The notes under the pieces are model-generated. The model was given only the letters and a program-made list of their open reading frames with translations. It searched no databases and was not told the origin of the DNA. A program made the translations under genes and the position numbers. Below are positions 47,601 through 56,290 of a stretch of DNA of 64,000 bases, one piece after another. The DNA lies in NCBI GenBank assembly GCA_023362775.1, contig JALMGJ010000006.1, positions 51,823,501 to 51,887,500 on the forward strand, in the 5' to 3' direction. Positions within the stretch are counted from its first letter, which is position 1; each line of letters starts with the position of its first letter. The DNA comes from Charina bottae (Eukaryota > Chordata > Lepidosauria > Squamata > Charinaidae).

Positions 47601-50600
47601 AAATCTGCCTTCCTATAATTTAACCAGTATTCCATGTCTTGTACACTGGGATGATAGAATTTATTTTGATAAAAAAAAACAGCCTTTTTCTATATGCCAT
47701 TTCCCTAGATAGTTGAAAGATGCTATCATATTCTCATTCCCTGTCTTTTTTTAAGGCTAAGCATATCTACATTCTCAAACTCTCTTCACTGGACTTAGCC
47801 ATTCATTCCATGTGTTCAGGTTTCTCTAAATCCCTATTTCAACCAAAGCACTAATCTCAGCCTGAAATACACTAATTGTAGGTAAAGAAGACCCATTAAT
47901 ATTTTAAAATGTAAAATGGATTAAGTAAACTTGAGAACATAAATATGGAGACATACACACACACACACACACAATATAAAATCACATACAGGTAGTCCTT
48001 AACTTACAACCATTCATTCAGCGACCGTTCAAAGTTATTACAGTGCTGAAAAAATGACTTATGACTGGTCCTCAAAGTTATGGCTGTTGCAGTGCCCCCG
48101 CGGTCACGTGATCAAAATTCGGGCACTTGGCAGCCTGCCCTCACTTATGACCAGAGGGGTGCTTCAACTCCCCCGACCCATCTTCTTTCTCCCCATCTCT
48201 GCCCTTTTGGGTGCTCTGCACTCCGCCACATACCCCTGCTGCCCCCCCACCGCCGACTTTCGCCGTCTTCTTCCTCCTGCTGGTGGCCTGGGATCCAGGC
48301 GCTGGGCGAGGGTGCAGCCCTGGGATGTGCGGTGAGCGCGGCAGAGCCTTGTCTATCTAAGGCAGTTTGCCAGACCAGGAGAGGGAGGAGGCAGTGAGAC
48401 AGTGAGGCGCAGTACTCTCCGTCACCAGGTGAGGCAGGAGAGCCAGTGGCGATTTCCCAGGTGCAGGTGGAGGCTGTGTGGGAGGTGCTTTTTGGGGTGG
48501 CAGCAGAACTGGAGGAAGTGGAGGGAAGCAGGCTTCCCTGAGGTGCAGCATGCACTCTGCCGCTTGTATTGGAAGCGCACCGCAAAAGCCTCACCCTGGG
48601 AAGCGCCTCCTGCAAAGCCTCACAAATGGCTGGCAGCTTCCAACATGAGTTGCAGAGCACACACTGGAAGCACCTCTGGAAAGCCTCGTTCCTGGAAGTG
48701 CCTCCTGCAAAGCCTTACGAACGGCCAGCAACGTGCCGGCTGTTCATTAGGCTTTGCAGGAGGCGCTTCCAGGGGCAAGGCTTTCGAGGAGCACTTCCAA
48801 CACAAGCTGCAGAGTGTGCGTTGCACCTCAGGGAAGCCCCTGTCCCTCCGCTTCCTCCAGTTCTACTGCCACCCAAAACAGCGCCTCCCACAAAGCCTCC
48901 ACCTTCATCCAGGGAGCCACCGCCAGTCTCTTGCCTCTCCGGCGACAGAGTGCCATGCCTTGCTGTCCTGCTGCCTCCTCCCTGGCCTGGCCTGGCCTGG
49001 CAAGTTGCCTTCAGCAGGCAAGGCTCCACCGCCCTGCCACACTCACCACACATCCCAGGGCTACACCCTCACCCAGTGCCTGGATCCCAGGCCAGCAGCA
49101 GGAGGAAGAAGACAGCGAAGGTCAGCTGGGGGCAGCGGTGGCGGTAGACAGCAGGAGAAGCATGAGGTTCTGGCCTAACAACGGTGCTGACCTGGCCTAA
49201 CAACCGCAACTGGGACTACTGGAACTGCTGTCGCTAAGCAGTGCAGTCATGTGATGTTTCACCTAACGACTGCATCGCTTAGCAACAGAAATTCCAGTTC
49301 TATTAGTGGTCGTAAGTTGGACGACCTGTACAGTTTGTAAATTAAATATTAAGTTGCATGTTCCACCTATAATTAGGTAGAAATAGGGGAATAGCATAAC
49401 AGCTGATATTCAACAAAATGGCTAGGAAAAAAAAGAACTGCTCATGATATGAGATACCAAGGAATCTCACATAAGCTGAGTTGGTAAAGTATCTTCAAAA
49501 ATTAAGATTTTAATAGGTGACATTTCTTACCTCTCTCTGCATGACTCTTTAATAAAAGTTTCAGTGGGAAACTAGAGTTGATTCAGTCTTTTTGTCTAGC
49601 TGAAGGATGATCTAGCCATGGGACAAACTGTGGACTCTATGTGAACTTAAATTTTAGAAGAAATTAATGAACAGTCTGAAAAAGGTTTATCCCTCTCCAA
49701 AGGTGAATATTCCTATGAACATTCAGAGTAGGATTTATTAACAACAGAGGGTTATGGGAATGTAACCACCTTAGAAATTCTTGACAAAGCAAGCCTAGCA
49801 CTCTGCCCAATCTTACATTACTGGAGGAGCAGAAAAGAATCTGTCCACATAATTACACACCATTTTATTTTCCTTTATAACATTTCAAATTTAAGCTTAA
49901 CACCTTCTTAAATTATTGGTAAGATATTAAATAATACCTCTAAGATTATCACTAAAATAATTTTTACCACTGTTACATTCAACTTAAATGCAACTAAAAC
50001 CTATTAAACGTGTATTTTTTTTTCCTGTAAAATGACAGTAAGTTATGACTTGCAATTATAAAAACCTATTCTGTTCAACAAGGGCTAAAAGTAAGTCCCC
50101 TTATGCACATGTTTTGAAGAAATATTTAGGACAGCTTTTTCCAATTTGATGTTATCCAGATGTACTAAAATCACAACAGAAAGAATTAAGGGCATATGTA
50201 ACAGTAGCAGTCATCACACTGCAGAAGGATGTCCATGTTCTATTAAAAATAGAACTAACCGCCCAGAGTCCCTCCTTGGGGGGGGGATGGGTGGTGATAG
50301 AAATTTGAATAATAAATAAAATAAATAAAAATGTAATTGGGAAGCATTTATGAGAAAAATAAATGCCCAATTTCCCTCATGTCTTCAAAGTTTCTTTTTT
50401 TTAAGATAAACATCTTCTCTGCTATTAGAAAGAAGCCAGAATGAGGAAAGTTGACAATATCACACAGAAAAACAATAGGTATAAAGAGCCCATGTCTTCT
50501 GACCATGGGTATGTCGTACTATTTGAACAAATGCCATAATGATGACCTTAAATGTTTGCCTCCTTCAACAATCACTCTGAAAATGATACATTGTTTTTTT

Positions 50601-53240
50601 TTAAATGGCATCTCTTCTCATATGCACAATGTACAGAAGCATAATACATTTGAAAAAGGAGAGAATGAAAAGGTTTGCAAAAGCCTGCTGAACAGGTGGG
50701 AAACTTGCCATATTCATGCATTTTTTAATTTTGTATTTTACTACTGTTTCACTGTGTAATATTTTATATGTATTATTATGATTGCTATTACCTGTCTTGA
50801 GCACTATATGAGGGGGATAATACAAACATAATTGTAAAAATTAGATGAGTACTTCCATGCTTCTTTTACATCAAATATCCAACTTTCTTTTAATTAATCA
50901 CAAAGTGGCGTCACTTTGTATAACTGTGTTTTAAGTTTACTTAATATTTTAAAATCTTTCTGATATTAAGATCTACACTGGTCTTGCTTCATTAAAATCT
51001 AAAAGAATACATTTATAAATCTGACTCTAGTTTGACTTTGGGAGTGACACTGGTGAAGACACAACTATGTCATAATTAGTACTGAAGCTGATGCAGACAA
51101 AGATACAGGACAGTTAAACTGAAATGGAAAATGAGAGTTCATGCATGGTAAGGAAAAATGAAGTATGTATTTGATTCCATACTGAACTTCAGGAAACATG
51201 AAGTACTTCATATGTTGTATATATATAAACAAATTGTATATAACTGTAAGCAAGTGAAAACATAAAATATTGGAAAAAAGAATATATGAACCGGGCAGCT
51301 TACATGTTAAAAGATACTCATAGCCAAATGACAGAAGAATAATCAGGGAATACCTGCAGTTGGCTCACATATATTTTCAACAATGAGTAACTCTACAACT
51401 AGATAGCAAAAGACTGATCTTCATATCAAGTCAAAGTAGCTATAATCCTTCCAATAACTTAATCATCATTAAGAGATCAGGGTCAGGCCATCCTAACTCC
51501 AGGATCTCCTAAAAAGTTATCTCCATTTTTCTGACAATGCTAACTAAAATATAACTACAGATTATTAAAATAGCACAAAATATGGCAAAAATTACTCTGT
51601 AAAAAACACTATTTTATGGTATCAACAAGTATCAGTATTATCATATATAATGATGAGGATTAAAGCTTGGACTCATATTTCTGGCTGTGAGGTGATTCGT
51701 TTAACAATTATTTATTGAATAACCTATAAATAGCTAAGTAATATTCACAGTTTTCAAGGTCACTGGATTCACACGCAACATACTAAGATAAAAATGAAAC
51801 AACTTTTAGTGCTATGTGTTATACCAAAAACAATTTGCATATTACTACTTATGTTCAAATGCATTCTCAGTAGGAATTTCATTCTGCATAGTTTGTAATT
51901 TATAATTTAATGGAATCAATTCTGCCAATGAATAGCAAACCTTAAGAAAATACCAATATTAACTCCTTCTTTATTATAAGATATGCTTAACAGTTACAAA
52001 TGATCACTGTCCTGTCTATACTGCAATATCATGACACATTGTAGTTGAATTTAATGTCCTTTTAACATAAAAATAATTTTCTATGTCCCTATCTGATTTA
52101 AATGTTGATGCTAAGTGAAAAGAATCATTTATTTCACTCAGCAAACATGCAGAGGGGGATTTACAGATATATCAAACTTCTGTAATAAAAACTGGGAATA
52201 TATTCTGAATAATATCAAAATATATTAGAACAGGAAAAATGAGCCTACTTTAAATTATGCATCAGATATACTTCAGCCCAACTTTATACCTTTTTTTCAG
52301 AAAAAGTGTTTCAATTAATTTAATCTATAATGGCAAGATTTTCAGCAGCTTGCAAAACTTTTCCTATTTTACTGCAGTATTAGAAATATTAATACACAAT
52401 CTGTCATGTGCAGCAGCCTTGGATGGGATATACACTTAAATCCCTTTGCCTCTTATATCAAATGAAAAAGAAGTGAGGTATTGTAATGCTCAAGACCAGC
52501 AACATCTGTGTCTAAGCCAAGATTTCAACTAGTTTAAACCAAAATTCAGTATTTATTATAATTTCTTACGATACATGTTTCAATTGTTAACACAAGGAAA
52601 GTTATATTGATACATTAGAAACAAATTTCAAAGAGAATAAAATTTCAGAAAGATGCTGAACTAATCACAACTGTTTCTCCACTCTATATACACAAATTAA
52701 AACATTTTGTTTTACAAGACATTTTAACTAGGATTGAAAATTAAAAACAGAACCGGCTACAATCTAAACACAAGGAAGAGTCCTGCTGGCAGAAAACCGG
52801 CTTCTATGACAAATTACGAGTACAAAAGTAACAGAGAGTGCAGCAAAGAGAGGGAATGGGGTTAACAAACTTCCAGACAACTTTCAGGGGAAGAGGGCCG
52901 CCTCAAGGCCCGGCTCCAAATCAAGCCATGCGGATTCCAGGCAAGGCATAATGAGGCCAGGGTCGGGGCCTCAAGTTCTCCTCCTTGACGGGCCTCAAAC
53001 CAGGCAAAAGGCAGGTTGGGTGGGGCACAACCACCCAAGGTAGAGGCAGAAGCAGCTCGGGCCTGCCCGCTATAACGCACCCCAGCGAGAGAGAGGTGGG
53101 GAGAGTCCTTTGGCCTGAGGAGACGGAAAGGCTACCTACTCAGTAGTAGGTAGGCCAGCCTCGGCCTGTTACCTGAAGTCCTTGTCACTCGACGTCATTT
53201 TCTCCAGCAGGTTGGAGATGTGGTACGAGGCACTCGCCAT
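23439..53240 (-). CDS. CAND1: Cullin-associated NEDD8-dissociated protein 1 (15 coding exons)
   Basis: CAND1 is a HEAT-repeat solenoid that wraps un-neddylated cullin-RBX1 and swaps substrate receptors of SCF-type ubiquitin ligases in nucleus and cytosol. Coding exons (high to low): 53173-53240, 46266-46409, 39350-39504, 37324-37447, 36921-37177, 36721-36826, 35705-35850, 34995-35287, 34418-34559, 31003-32496, 28999-29094, 26672-26841, 25504-25668, 24285-24392, 23439-23663. They sum to 3,693 nt, giving 1,230 residues and a stop, the length known for vertebrate CAND1, with every junction in phase and every intron GT-AG. The start [20 protein letters not shown] and end [12 protein letters not shown] are as known for the family. 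The acidic insert [14 protein letters not shown] spans exons 7-8. No disabling change was seen, so it should be functional. Introns 1 and 2 (each about 6.8 kb) hold most of the intronic repeats. Confidence 0.98.
24285..24392 (-). CDS. CAND1: CAND1 exon 14
   Basis: Encodes [20 protein letters not shown] through LRATCTTK, about residues 1121-1156. Confidence 0.97.
25504..25668 (-). CDS. CAND1: CAND1 exon 13
   Basis: Encodes [20 protein letters not shown] through GLKDHYDIK, about residues 1066-1120. Confidence 0.97.
25949..26104. repeat. Microsatellites (TG)n, (CTAC)n and (CA)n in CAND1 intron 12
   Basis: A TG run lies near 25949-25970. A compound CTTC/CTAC and CA run lies at about 26036-26104. 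Confidence 0.9.
26672..26841 (-). CDS. CAND1: CAND1 exon 12
   Basis: Encodes [20 protein letters not shown] through KVRKELIRE, about residues 1009-1065. Confidence 0.97.
27769..27800. repeat. (AAT)n microsatellite in CAND1 intron 11
   Basis: About ten AAT units in an AT-rich context. Confidence 0.85.
28158..28803 (-). mobile_element. L2/CR1-clade LINE 3' end in CAND1 intron 11
   Basis: A continuous 158-codon minus frame encodes the RT C-terminus ([60 protein letters not shown]). A 3' UTR with AGAGATGGGCGGTGATAAAT and an (AAATA)n tail follows at low coordinates. It is 5'-truncated but well preserved, so fairly young, and lies in the same orientation as CAND1. Confidence 0.88.
28999..29094 (-). 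CDS. CAND1: CAND1 exon 11
   Basis: Encodes [20 protein letters not shown] through LLKNCIG, about residues 977-1008. Confidence 0.96.
29759..30067. mobile_element. hAT MITE, 309 bp, in CAND1 intron 10
   Basis: The ends are CAGCCTTTCCTAACC and GGTTGAGAAACCCTG, flanked by a perfect 8-bp duplication GTCTACAC (29751-29758 and 30068-30075). A diverged copy in reverse orientation lies at 40787-41120. Confidence 0.9.
30418..30442. repeat. (GGT)n microsatellite in CAND1 intron 10
   Basis: Eight tandem GGT units. Confidence 0.85.
31003..32496 (-). CDS. CAND1: CAND1 exon 10 (large exon)
   Basis: A single 1,494-bp exon encodes about residues 479-976, the central HEAT repeats, from [20 protein letters not shown] to [12 protein letters not shown]. 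Confidence 0.98.
34418..34559 (-). CDS. CAND1: CAND1 exon 9
   Basis: Encodes [20 protein letters not shown] through HIPVLVP, about residues 432-478. Confidence 0.97.
34660..34830 (+). repeat. Possible old retroposon fragment in CAND1 intron 8
   Basis: GAGCCCTGCTGGATTAGGCC and TGGTCCAGCAGACTGTTCTC resemble a dispersed amniote repeat whose copies read CCTGCTGGATCAGGCC. The family is not certain. Confidence 0.4.
34995..35287 (-). CDS. CAND1: CAND1 exon 8
   Basis: Encodes [20 protein letters not shown] through PLTMLQSQ, about residues 334-431. Confidence 0.97.
35705..35850 (-). CDS. CAND1: CAND1 exon 7
   Basis: Encodes [20 protein letters not shown] through the acidic [17 protein letters not shown], about residues 285-333. 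Confidence 0.97.
36721..36826 (-). CDS. CAND1: CAND1 exon 6
   Basis: Encodes [20 protein letters not shown] through QAFESFVR, about residues 250-284. The intron before it is only 94 bp. Confidence 0.97.
36921..37177 (-). CDS. CAND1: CAND1 exon 5
   Basis: Encodes [20 protein letters not shown] through SRQAGHRIG, about residues 164-249. Confidence 0.97.
37324..37447 (-). CDS. CAND1: CAND1 exon 4
   Basis: Encodes [18 protein letters not shown] through [10 protein letters not shown], about residues 123-163. Confidence 0.97.
37880..38220 (-). mobile_element. tRNA-derived SINE with ACCTTT tail in CAND1 intron 3
   Basis: On the minus strand the head has the box-A-like TGGTGACTCAGCGGGTAAGA and a box-B-like GTTCGGACATTCGAATCCC. 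The body has GGTAACAGCGTTCCACATGA and AGAGTCGGACACGACTGCAC. It ends in a short ACCTTT-type tail at low coordinates. It matches the copy at 58771-59106 along its length. This SINE type is widespread in squamates. Confidence 0.88.
39350..39504 (-). CDS. CAND1: CAND1 exon 3
   Basis: Encodes [19 protein letters not shown] through GELPPASSG, about residues 71-122. Confidence 0.97.
39853..40230. mobile_element. TA-flanked MITE (ACAGGTAGTCCTC family), copy 1, CAND1 intron 2
   Basis: The ends are TACAGGTAGTCCTCGGTTAA and a decayed inverse, TGAGGACTAGCTGTA. The interior has repeated CACGTGATC-like and GCTTAGCAAC-like blocks in inverted order. TA at both borders suggests a Tc1/mariner-type mobiliser. 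Confidence 0.7.
40375..40786 (+). mobile_element. L2/CR1-clade LINE coding fragment in CAND1 intron 2
   Basis: Plus frames encode [40 protein letters not shown] and [20 protein letters not shown], the same C-terminal RT region as the copy at 28.3-28.8 kb. It is cut by the following hAT MITE. Confidence 0.85.
40787..41120. mobile_element. hAT MITE (copy of the 29759 family), decayed
   Basis: It is reverse to the copy at 29759-30067. The end near CAACCAGGGTTCCATGGAAC and the end GGTTGAGAAAAGCTG match that copy's inverted ends. No clean 8-bp duplication remains. Confidence 0.7.
41330..41893. mobile_element. TA-flanked MITE (ACAGGTAGTCCTC family), copy 2, right end truncated
   Basis: It starts TACAGGCAGTCCTCGCTTAA and ends near GAAATTCCAGTCCCAATTAG, short of the usual terminus. 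The interior GC-rich part shares TCTTCCTCCTGCTG with the giant copy at 47987-49330. Confidence 0.65.
41905..42205 (+). mobile_element. Decayed RTE/BovB-type LINE 3' end
   Basis: Broken plus frames read like [36 protein letters not shown] and [12 protein letters not shown], which line up with the BovB C-terminus seen at 16.7-17.2 kb. The tail is (ATCA)n. It is much older than that copy. Confidence 0.6.
42210..42837 (+). mobile_element. CR1 LINE 3' region, decayed
   Basis: TTTAGCCTGGAGAAGACTGT, GTCTTTAAGTATCTGAAGGG and AAGCTGGGTGGCCATCTTCC are CR1 3'-UTR blocks in the usual order. The final GGTTGGACTAGATGA part is replaced by the adjacent SINE. Confidence 0.7.
42838..43085 (-). mobile_element. 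tRNA-derived SINE with LINE-like tail, CAND1 intron 2
   Basis: This has the same structure as the copy at 16035: tRNA head (minus strand GTGCAGTGGTTAAGGTGTTG), MIR-like core and an AATAATAAAGGTGGGATAAA tail ending in (ATTA)n. Confidence 0.78.
43187..43567. mobile_element. TA-flanked MITE (ACAGGTAGTCCTC family), copy 3
   Basis: The left end is worn (TAGATGGTCCTGGTTTAATG) and the right end is clear (GTTAAGTGAGGACTACCTGTA). Internal GTCACGTGATTGTGAC and TGATCATTTC blocks match other copies. Confidence 0.7.
43568..45396. other. CAND1 intron 2 sequence, nothing recognised
   Basis: AT-rich intronic sequence without supported coding or repeat boundaries. Confidence 0.4.
45405..45677. mobile_element. 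hAT MITE of the CAGRGCTTTCCAAA family, copy 3, CAND1 intron 2
   Basis: The ends are CAGGGCTTTCCAAAG and TTTGGAAAGCTCTG, with a perfect 8-bp duplication TACTAAAC (45397-45404 and 45678-45685). The interior is the same palindromic GTGTGTCGCCGCGGGAAAAC sequence. Confidence 0.93.
46266..46409 (-). CDS. CAND1: CAND1 exon 2
   Basis: Begins with [15 protein letters not shown] after the split Arg codon and ends in [10 protein letters not shown]. It encodes about residues 23-70. Confidence 0.97.
46927..47023. mobile_element. hAT MITE, 97 bp, CAND1 intron 1
   Basis: This is a copy of the element at 5370-5480, with ends AGTGTTTTTCAAACTTGGC and the inverse ending CACTG. It has a perfect 8-bp duplication, GTCTAAAC. 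Confidence 0.88.
47950..47973. repeat. (CA)n microsatellite
   Basis: About ten CA units just left of the giant MITE. Confidence 0.85.
47987..49330. mobile_element. Giant TA-flanked palindromic MITE, 1.34 kb, CAND1 intron 1
   Basis: It begins TACAGGTAGTCCTTAACTTA and ends GTAAGTTGGACGACCTGTA. The GC-rich interior (about 48150-49190) is a long imperfect inverted repeat centred near 48.73 kb. For example GGCCTGGGATCCAGGCGCTG (left) pairs with CTGGATCCCAGGCC (right), and GCAGAACTGGAGGAAG pairs with CTTCCTCCAGTTCTAC. Overlapping long open frames on both strands, up to 258 codons, come from GC-rich palindromic sequence and show no domain. It shares interior blocks with copy 2. Confidence 0.8.
50225..50332 (+). 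mobile_element. L2/CR1-clade LINE tail, CAND1 intron 1
   Basis: CCGCCCAGAGTCCCTCCTTG, a G run, GGTGATAGAAATTTGAA and (AATAA)n form a short 3'-end remnant. Confidence 0.7.
50333..52860. other. CAND1 intron 1 sequence, nothing recognised
   Basis: AT-rich sequence. No gene or clear mobile-element boundary is visible. Confidence 0.4.
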
Positions 53241-53760
53241 GATGATGGTCCCGGTGAGGGAAGCGTTTGGCCGGCTCCACGTCGCCCAGTGCTGTGAGCG
53301 GGGGAAAGAGAAGGTGAAAAGGGGGGAGCGAGGGCTCTGCCTGGCAAGAGAGAGTGGCGGCGCCTGCTTGGCGGCGTCGAGCCGTGCTTTCCCCGAGGCT
53401 TTCCCCGAGGCGGGGGCGGGACACGATGAGGGGCGGATTAGCGCGCGCGCTGTGGGGAGATCAGTATCATCGCCAGCGGCTGCTACTCGCGCAGGAAAAG
53501 GCGAAGGACAATCACGAACGATCTCGCTCAGGCGAATGGAGGCGGACGTAAAGTCCCACCGTCTGTTCCCTCGCGCGAGGACCTAAGGTCAGAGTTCAAA
53601 GAGGACCTCGCCAACGTCGCTCTTCCGAGCCTCCGATTGGCTTCCCGTGATAGCGTAGACGGCCTGATTCTCATGACGTTTGCGACGTACGCGACGCAGA
53701 GCGTGCGCGAGCGGGATGGCCCGTAAGCGAGACGGGAGGAAGGGTGTTCAGTGTAACATG
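52860..53760 (-). promoter_or_regulatory. CAND1: CpG-island promoter of CAND1
   Basis: This is an abrupt GC- and CpG-rich block around coding exon 1, with many CG dinucleotides (GCGCGCGCGCTG near 53440, CGACGTACGCGACGCAGAGC near 53690). No TATA box is obvious, which fits a broad housekeeping promoter. Transcription probably starts between about 53.27 and 53.65 kb. The exact site cannot be read from sequence. Confidence 0.75.
53173..53240 (-). CDS. CAND1: CAND1 exon 1 (coding part)
   Basis: Encodes residues 1-22 plus two bases of codon 23. The donor is GTAACAGG. The ATG lies in CpG-rich sequence. Confidence 0.97.
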
Positions 53761-54057
53761 CGAGGCGTTTGATGTCTTCTGGAAAGTAGAATTTCATTTA
53801 CAGGAAAGTTTGGGGAGGGGGGTTTTTTGTATCAGAATTAGGCAATACGATTTAAACTGTTTCTGAGCGATCATTTTAGATACGGATAAATACGGTGTAT
53901 AACACACTTCTTTATTATTTTATTTAAACAGGCAGCTTGGTATGTTATACATTGCTGCAATATTAAAATGCATGCTAAAAATTTAAAATAAAACCATTTA
54001 AAATTAAAATATATTAAAACAACTATGAGTAGTGGAGCGACACTGTTAAGGGAAACT
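53761..54057. other. Upstream intergenic DNA
   Basis: AT-rich sequence, nothing recognised. Confidence 0.4.
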
Positions 54058-54205
54058 ATATTTATTTATTTATTTTATTTTTTAATTTTCTATCCCGCCT
54101 TTATTATTTTTATAAATAACTCAAGGCAGCTAACATACCTAATACTCCTTCCTCCTCCTATTTTCCCCACAACAACAACCCTGTGAGGTGAGTTGGGTAT
54201 GCTGA
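54058..54205 (-). mobile_element. Partial tRNA-derived SINE (tail and part of core only)
   Basis: It matches the tail half of the SINEs at 16035 and 42838, from (ATTT)n and CTATCCCGCCTTTATTATTT to CAACCCTGTGAGGTGAGTTG. The match then stops, so the tRNA head and the rest of the core are missing. Confidence 0.7.
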
Positions 54206-54501
54206 TGTTTTATTCTTTTATTTTTTATTCTAGAGTGGGTTGGGCTGAGATACTTACTTTGTATGTTGTGTTACACTATGTTTCATTTAACCATAGTTTG
54301 GGTTCACAAAGCATACTAAGCCACAAACCTTAATGGCTGGGCTTATGTAATATGCAAATAGGGACACCCTAGACTTTCTGCCTGAAGCCAGTGCCCTAGG
54401 CAAATCACAGAAGTGGTATTCCACTTGCACAAACATTAATTTTATTTTTAATTTGAATTGTTTCCCTCCAAATTCGTTGTCTACTTTATACCCTTAGAGC
54501 A

Positions 54502-54703
54502 CAGCTTTCCAAACTGTGTGTCGCGACACTTTAGTGTGTCGCAACACACAGTTTGGTGTGTCACCACACAACCCGGAAGTGGCGGCGGGGGCGTGCATGG
54601 CAGCAGCGGCGCGCCATCAGCGCTTCCGCGTTTTAGCAGAGGCCGCAGCCGCCACCTCTGTGCATGCCCCCGCCCCTGTTGGTGTGTGTGCAGATTGGAA
54701 AGC
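54502..54703. mobile_element. hAT MITE of the CAGRGCTTTCCAAA family, copy 4, worn
   Basis: The left end CAGCTTTCCAAACTGTGTGT and right end ATTGGAAAGC remain. Flanks TTAGAGCA and TTAGTTCA match at 6 of 8 positions. It is shorter and GC-richer inside than copies 1-3. Confidence 0.75.
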
Positions 54704-54812
54704 TTAGTTCACCTATATGGCTGGGCCATCCTACTAAGATGCTTAGTTCACCTATATGAACTAAGAGACTGCTTAGTTCACCTATATGGCTGGGCCATCC
54801 TACTAAGCCTGA
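54704..54812 (+). repeat. Short tandem repeat of a ~35-bp unit
   Basis: CTTAGTTCACCTATATG occurs three times. In two units it is followed by GCTGGGCCATCCTACTAAG. It begins exactly at the right end of MITE copy 4. Confidence 0.85.
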
Positions 54813-55539
54813 AACAGAAAAAAAAATTGCCTTAGCATGGTGGATAAATCCTGTTACAATGACTTGGCCCTAAATCATCTGACATGTTTCATAGTTGATT
54901 AGTGATCTAAACTTGCCCCCCCCCATCTCTGCTGAAGAGCATAATTCAAAGGGGTAATTCTTTGTAAGCTGTACTTCCTGTGTAAATTGTTTTTTAAATT
55001 TGGAGTCTAAGATTGCAATGCCTTCAGAAAATTTAACAGAACTTAATTTTTAATTTTCCTGAATTAATTTTTTTTAAGATCATGTTCTTATTACCATTAT
55101 TTATTTATTTGAATTTATTAGCCACCCAACTCCAGTGGAACTCATAATGGATGAGATCTGTTCTATGCATTGTATGATTTTCATCCTTGGTTTTCTTATA
55201 GTAATGTGTTCATACCTAAACTTTGAGAACTTGTGTTTGAAGATGAATATCAAACAGTATCAGCACTTTTGGTGATATGAGAACCTGTTATCAGCTGCCT
55301 GATCAGATTAGTGTAATAATGTGCCACAAGCATGTAACAAAAATTAAAAGTGTGCAGAACTAATGACATCAAAAAGCTATATCAAGCAACACAACATACA
55401 TTTATTTACTATATTTCTATATCTCAATACGTGTAAAGGACTTGCAGCATTTTACACTTAACAATAATCTAACAACCATAAGGTTACTATAAAAGTATAA
55501 AACTCAACCATACTGATTACTAGGCAACCCAACTGACAA

Positions 55540-56290
55540 AATTTTAACCCTTAAAGGCCCTTCTGTACAGTTTAGTTTTAACTGTCTTTTTGGCAGTCAA
55601 GAGTTCTCAGGGAAGATTAGTGCCCCAAATCTCGCATGGGGGAGGAAACCTCAATGTTCCTATCCAGGCCTTGAATATTGGACAAGTAGATTTAAGGAGA
55701 TGGTCCTCCGGATATCCAAGCCATATAGGGCTGTATAGGTAAAAACCAAAGCTGCTAATTGTACTCAATTATGTTCCAGTAATTTTAACAGTTGCCTGAA
55801 ATGCAGAGGTGACTGGTTCGAAACTGAACATAAAACACTTGAGAGTCAGCATGGTATTGTACTAGGAGCAGACGGACCCAAATTCTAGTAGCTGTGGAAG
55901 CCTACTGGATGCCTTTGTACATGTCACTCCCTCTCAGCTCAACCTACCTGAAAGGATTGTTGGTTTCAGGAAAGTGGTATGTATGCTGCCTTGAGCTACT
56001 GAATAAAAGGCAAGATGTAAATATAATGTATGTGCAAAAGGTAGGATATAAATCGATTGAAATAATAAATAAATATCCAGAAACCTGGAAGCAAATGCAG
56101 AGTTTGAAGTATCATTGATATGTGCGAGTAGCAGCTCCCACCCGCCAACCAACAGACTGCTGTGGTTTGCACCAACTGCAGTTCCCAAGTAGTCTTCAAA
56201 AACAGCCCCATGTAAAGCACATTGCAGTAATCTATACAAGAGATAACAAGGACATGTGCTGCTATTGTCAGGGCATATAAGTGCATATAT
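55540..56290 (-). mobile_element. L2/CR1-clade LINE fragment(s)
   Basis: A minus frame at 55996-56286 reads VISCIDYCNVLYMGLFLKTT and WELQLVQT, matching the RT C-terminal region of L2-like elements. Sequence down to about 55540 looks like further 3' parts (CAGCCCTATATGGCTTGG on minus). It is old and frameshifted. Confidence 0.6.

Noticed and set aside
48402..49178. 258-codon open frame and overlapping frames on both strands
   Set aside because: It lies wholly inside the GC-rich palindromic MITE. Composition is low-complexity, no domain is seen, and similar frames occur on both strands.
53528..53797. 89-codon minus-strand frame upstream of CAND1, possible upstream gene
   Set aside because: It is a CpG-island open frame with no domain or splice support, and it overlaps the likely CAND1 5' UTR/promoter.
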